This document shows positions 5,365 to 5,677 of a stretch of 5,677 nt of DNA, piece after piece. A model generated the notes under the pieces. The model saw nothing but the letters and a program-made list of their open reading frames with translations. It ran no database searches and was not told where the DNA came from. The stretch is from assembly GCA_023250775.1 (NCBI GenBank), contig JAHFAA010000279.1, forward strand, positions 1 to 5,677, given 5' to 3'. Both the position numbers and the translations under genes were made by a program. Position 1 is the stretch's first letter; each line of letters starts with the position of its first letter. Origin of the DNA: Bdellovibrionales bacterium. Lineage in GTDB: Bacteria; Bdellovibrionota; Bacteriovoracia; Bacteriovoracales; Bacteriovoracaceae.

Positions 5365-5426
5365 GCTTAAATTGTGGAACGAAACACCCATTCGGTACCA
5401 TAGTGAATGCATTAAGAAAATAAATT

Positions 5427-5677
5427 TTAGATTTTGGGCAAAATAGTGGCAAGGGCGGCATAGGCCGACTTGAAATTACCGCAGTTGTAGATTGTGCCGA
5501 AACTTTCCACAATCATTTTGCGCAATTCAGGCCCGGCGGCGGGTCGCTTCATCATAATCAGACCAGATTCATGAGCAACAATGAAAACCGCGGCGAGAGG
5601 AGAAATGGAATGGCAACTCATCTTGCGAGGAAAGCCCAGTCCATCAGGCCGCTCGTGATGTTGCATAATGATATGGT
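5427..5677 (-). CDS. HD-GYP domain protein, C-terminal part
   Basis: Only the last 82 residues and the TAA (5427-5429) are in the window; the frame is open to the right edge, so the N-terminus and the HD half of the domain are missing. The visible part begins HIIMQHHERPDGLGFP, the HHExxDGxGYP signature of HD-GYP domains, which are metal-dependent cyclic-di-GMP phosphodiesterases. The Tyr of GYP is Phe here. Aligning onward without gaps to the usual ...VAD... segment, the metal-binding Asp falls on His (IVAH). The known Bdellovibrio HD-GYP protein Bd1817 also lacks the GYP tyrosine yet keeps a metal centre, so the Phe alone need not abolish activity. The end of the domain continues as helices to KSAYAALATILPKI. 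It may be in one operon with the enzyme gene 76 bp downstream; I see no terminator between them. Activity is uncertain. Confidence 0.85.
   Translation of the reverse strand, partial: HIIMQHHERPDGLGFPRKMSCHSISPLAAVFIVAHESGLIMMKRPAAGPELRKMIVESFGTIYNCGNFKSAYAALATILPKI

Noticed and set aside
5351..5426. Search for a terminator or promoter between the HD-GYP and deoxyhypusine-synthase-like genes
   Set aside because: I found no GC-rich hairpin with a T-run and no convincing -35/-10 pair, only the ribosome site; co-transcription is therefore favoured but unproven.
4889..5446. Plus-strand open frame of 185 codons
   Set aside because: It lies opposite the conserved N-terminal half of the deoxyhypusine-synthase-like gene and its translation shows no recognisable motif.

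Overview
The window is a compact, gene-dense stretch of bacterial chromosome. It holds nine protein-coding genes, eight of them on the minus strand, with no RNA gene, mobile element or CRISPR array. The mix of genes fits a predatory or environmental deltaproteobacterium-like organism of the Bdellovibrionota: a bacterial deoxyhypusine-synthase-like enzyme, an HD-GYP protein with altered signature residues, a FecR-domain exported protein, several Sec-exported proteins with no obvious homologue, and strong AGGAG-type ribosome sites. This assignment is an inference from gene content and protein style; no marker gene is present.

Left part (1-1805, minus): two coupled genes of unknown function. The upstream one encodes a 200-residue exported helical protein starting at a GTG. 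The downstream one encodes a protein of at least 398 residues with an N-terminal signal or anchor and several hydrophobic segments; it runs off the left edge. Middle-left (1934-2283, minus): a small single-gene unit for an exported Lys/Ala-rich 66-residue protein, with its own candidate promoter (perfect TTGACA -35) and a clear intrinsic terminator. Middle (2297-3111, minus): a two-gene operon, a cytoplasmic single-domain rhodanese followed 2 bp later by an exported protein with two Cys-rich repeats of the GLG1/FGFR type. The ribosome site of the second gene is built into the last codons of the first.

Centre-right (3226-3753, plus): the only plus-strand gene, divergent from the rhodanese operon. 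It encodes an exported protein with six [FY]xxGxxxG motifs, each preceded by one cysteine. Its stop overlaps tail-to-tail by 9 bp with the next gene. Right (3745-5677, minus): a probable operon, in transcription order an HD-GYP protein (only its C-terminal 82 residues are in the window), a deoxyhypusine-synthase-like enzyme that keeps the catalytic lysine, and a FecR-domain exported protein whose preferred start lies 1 nt after the enzyme's stop.

No complete, obviously new multi-gene system can be proven from this window. The most promising leads are the repeat architecture of the plus-strand protein, the rhodanese/Cys-rich pair, the altered HD-GYP signature, and the tight coupling of a polyamine-type enzyme to a FecR-domain protein.
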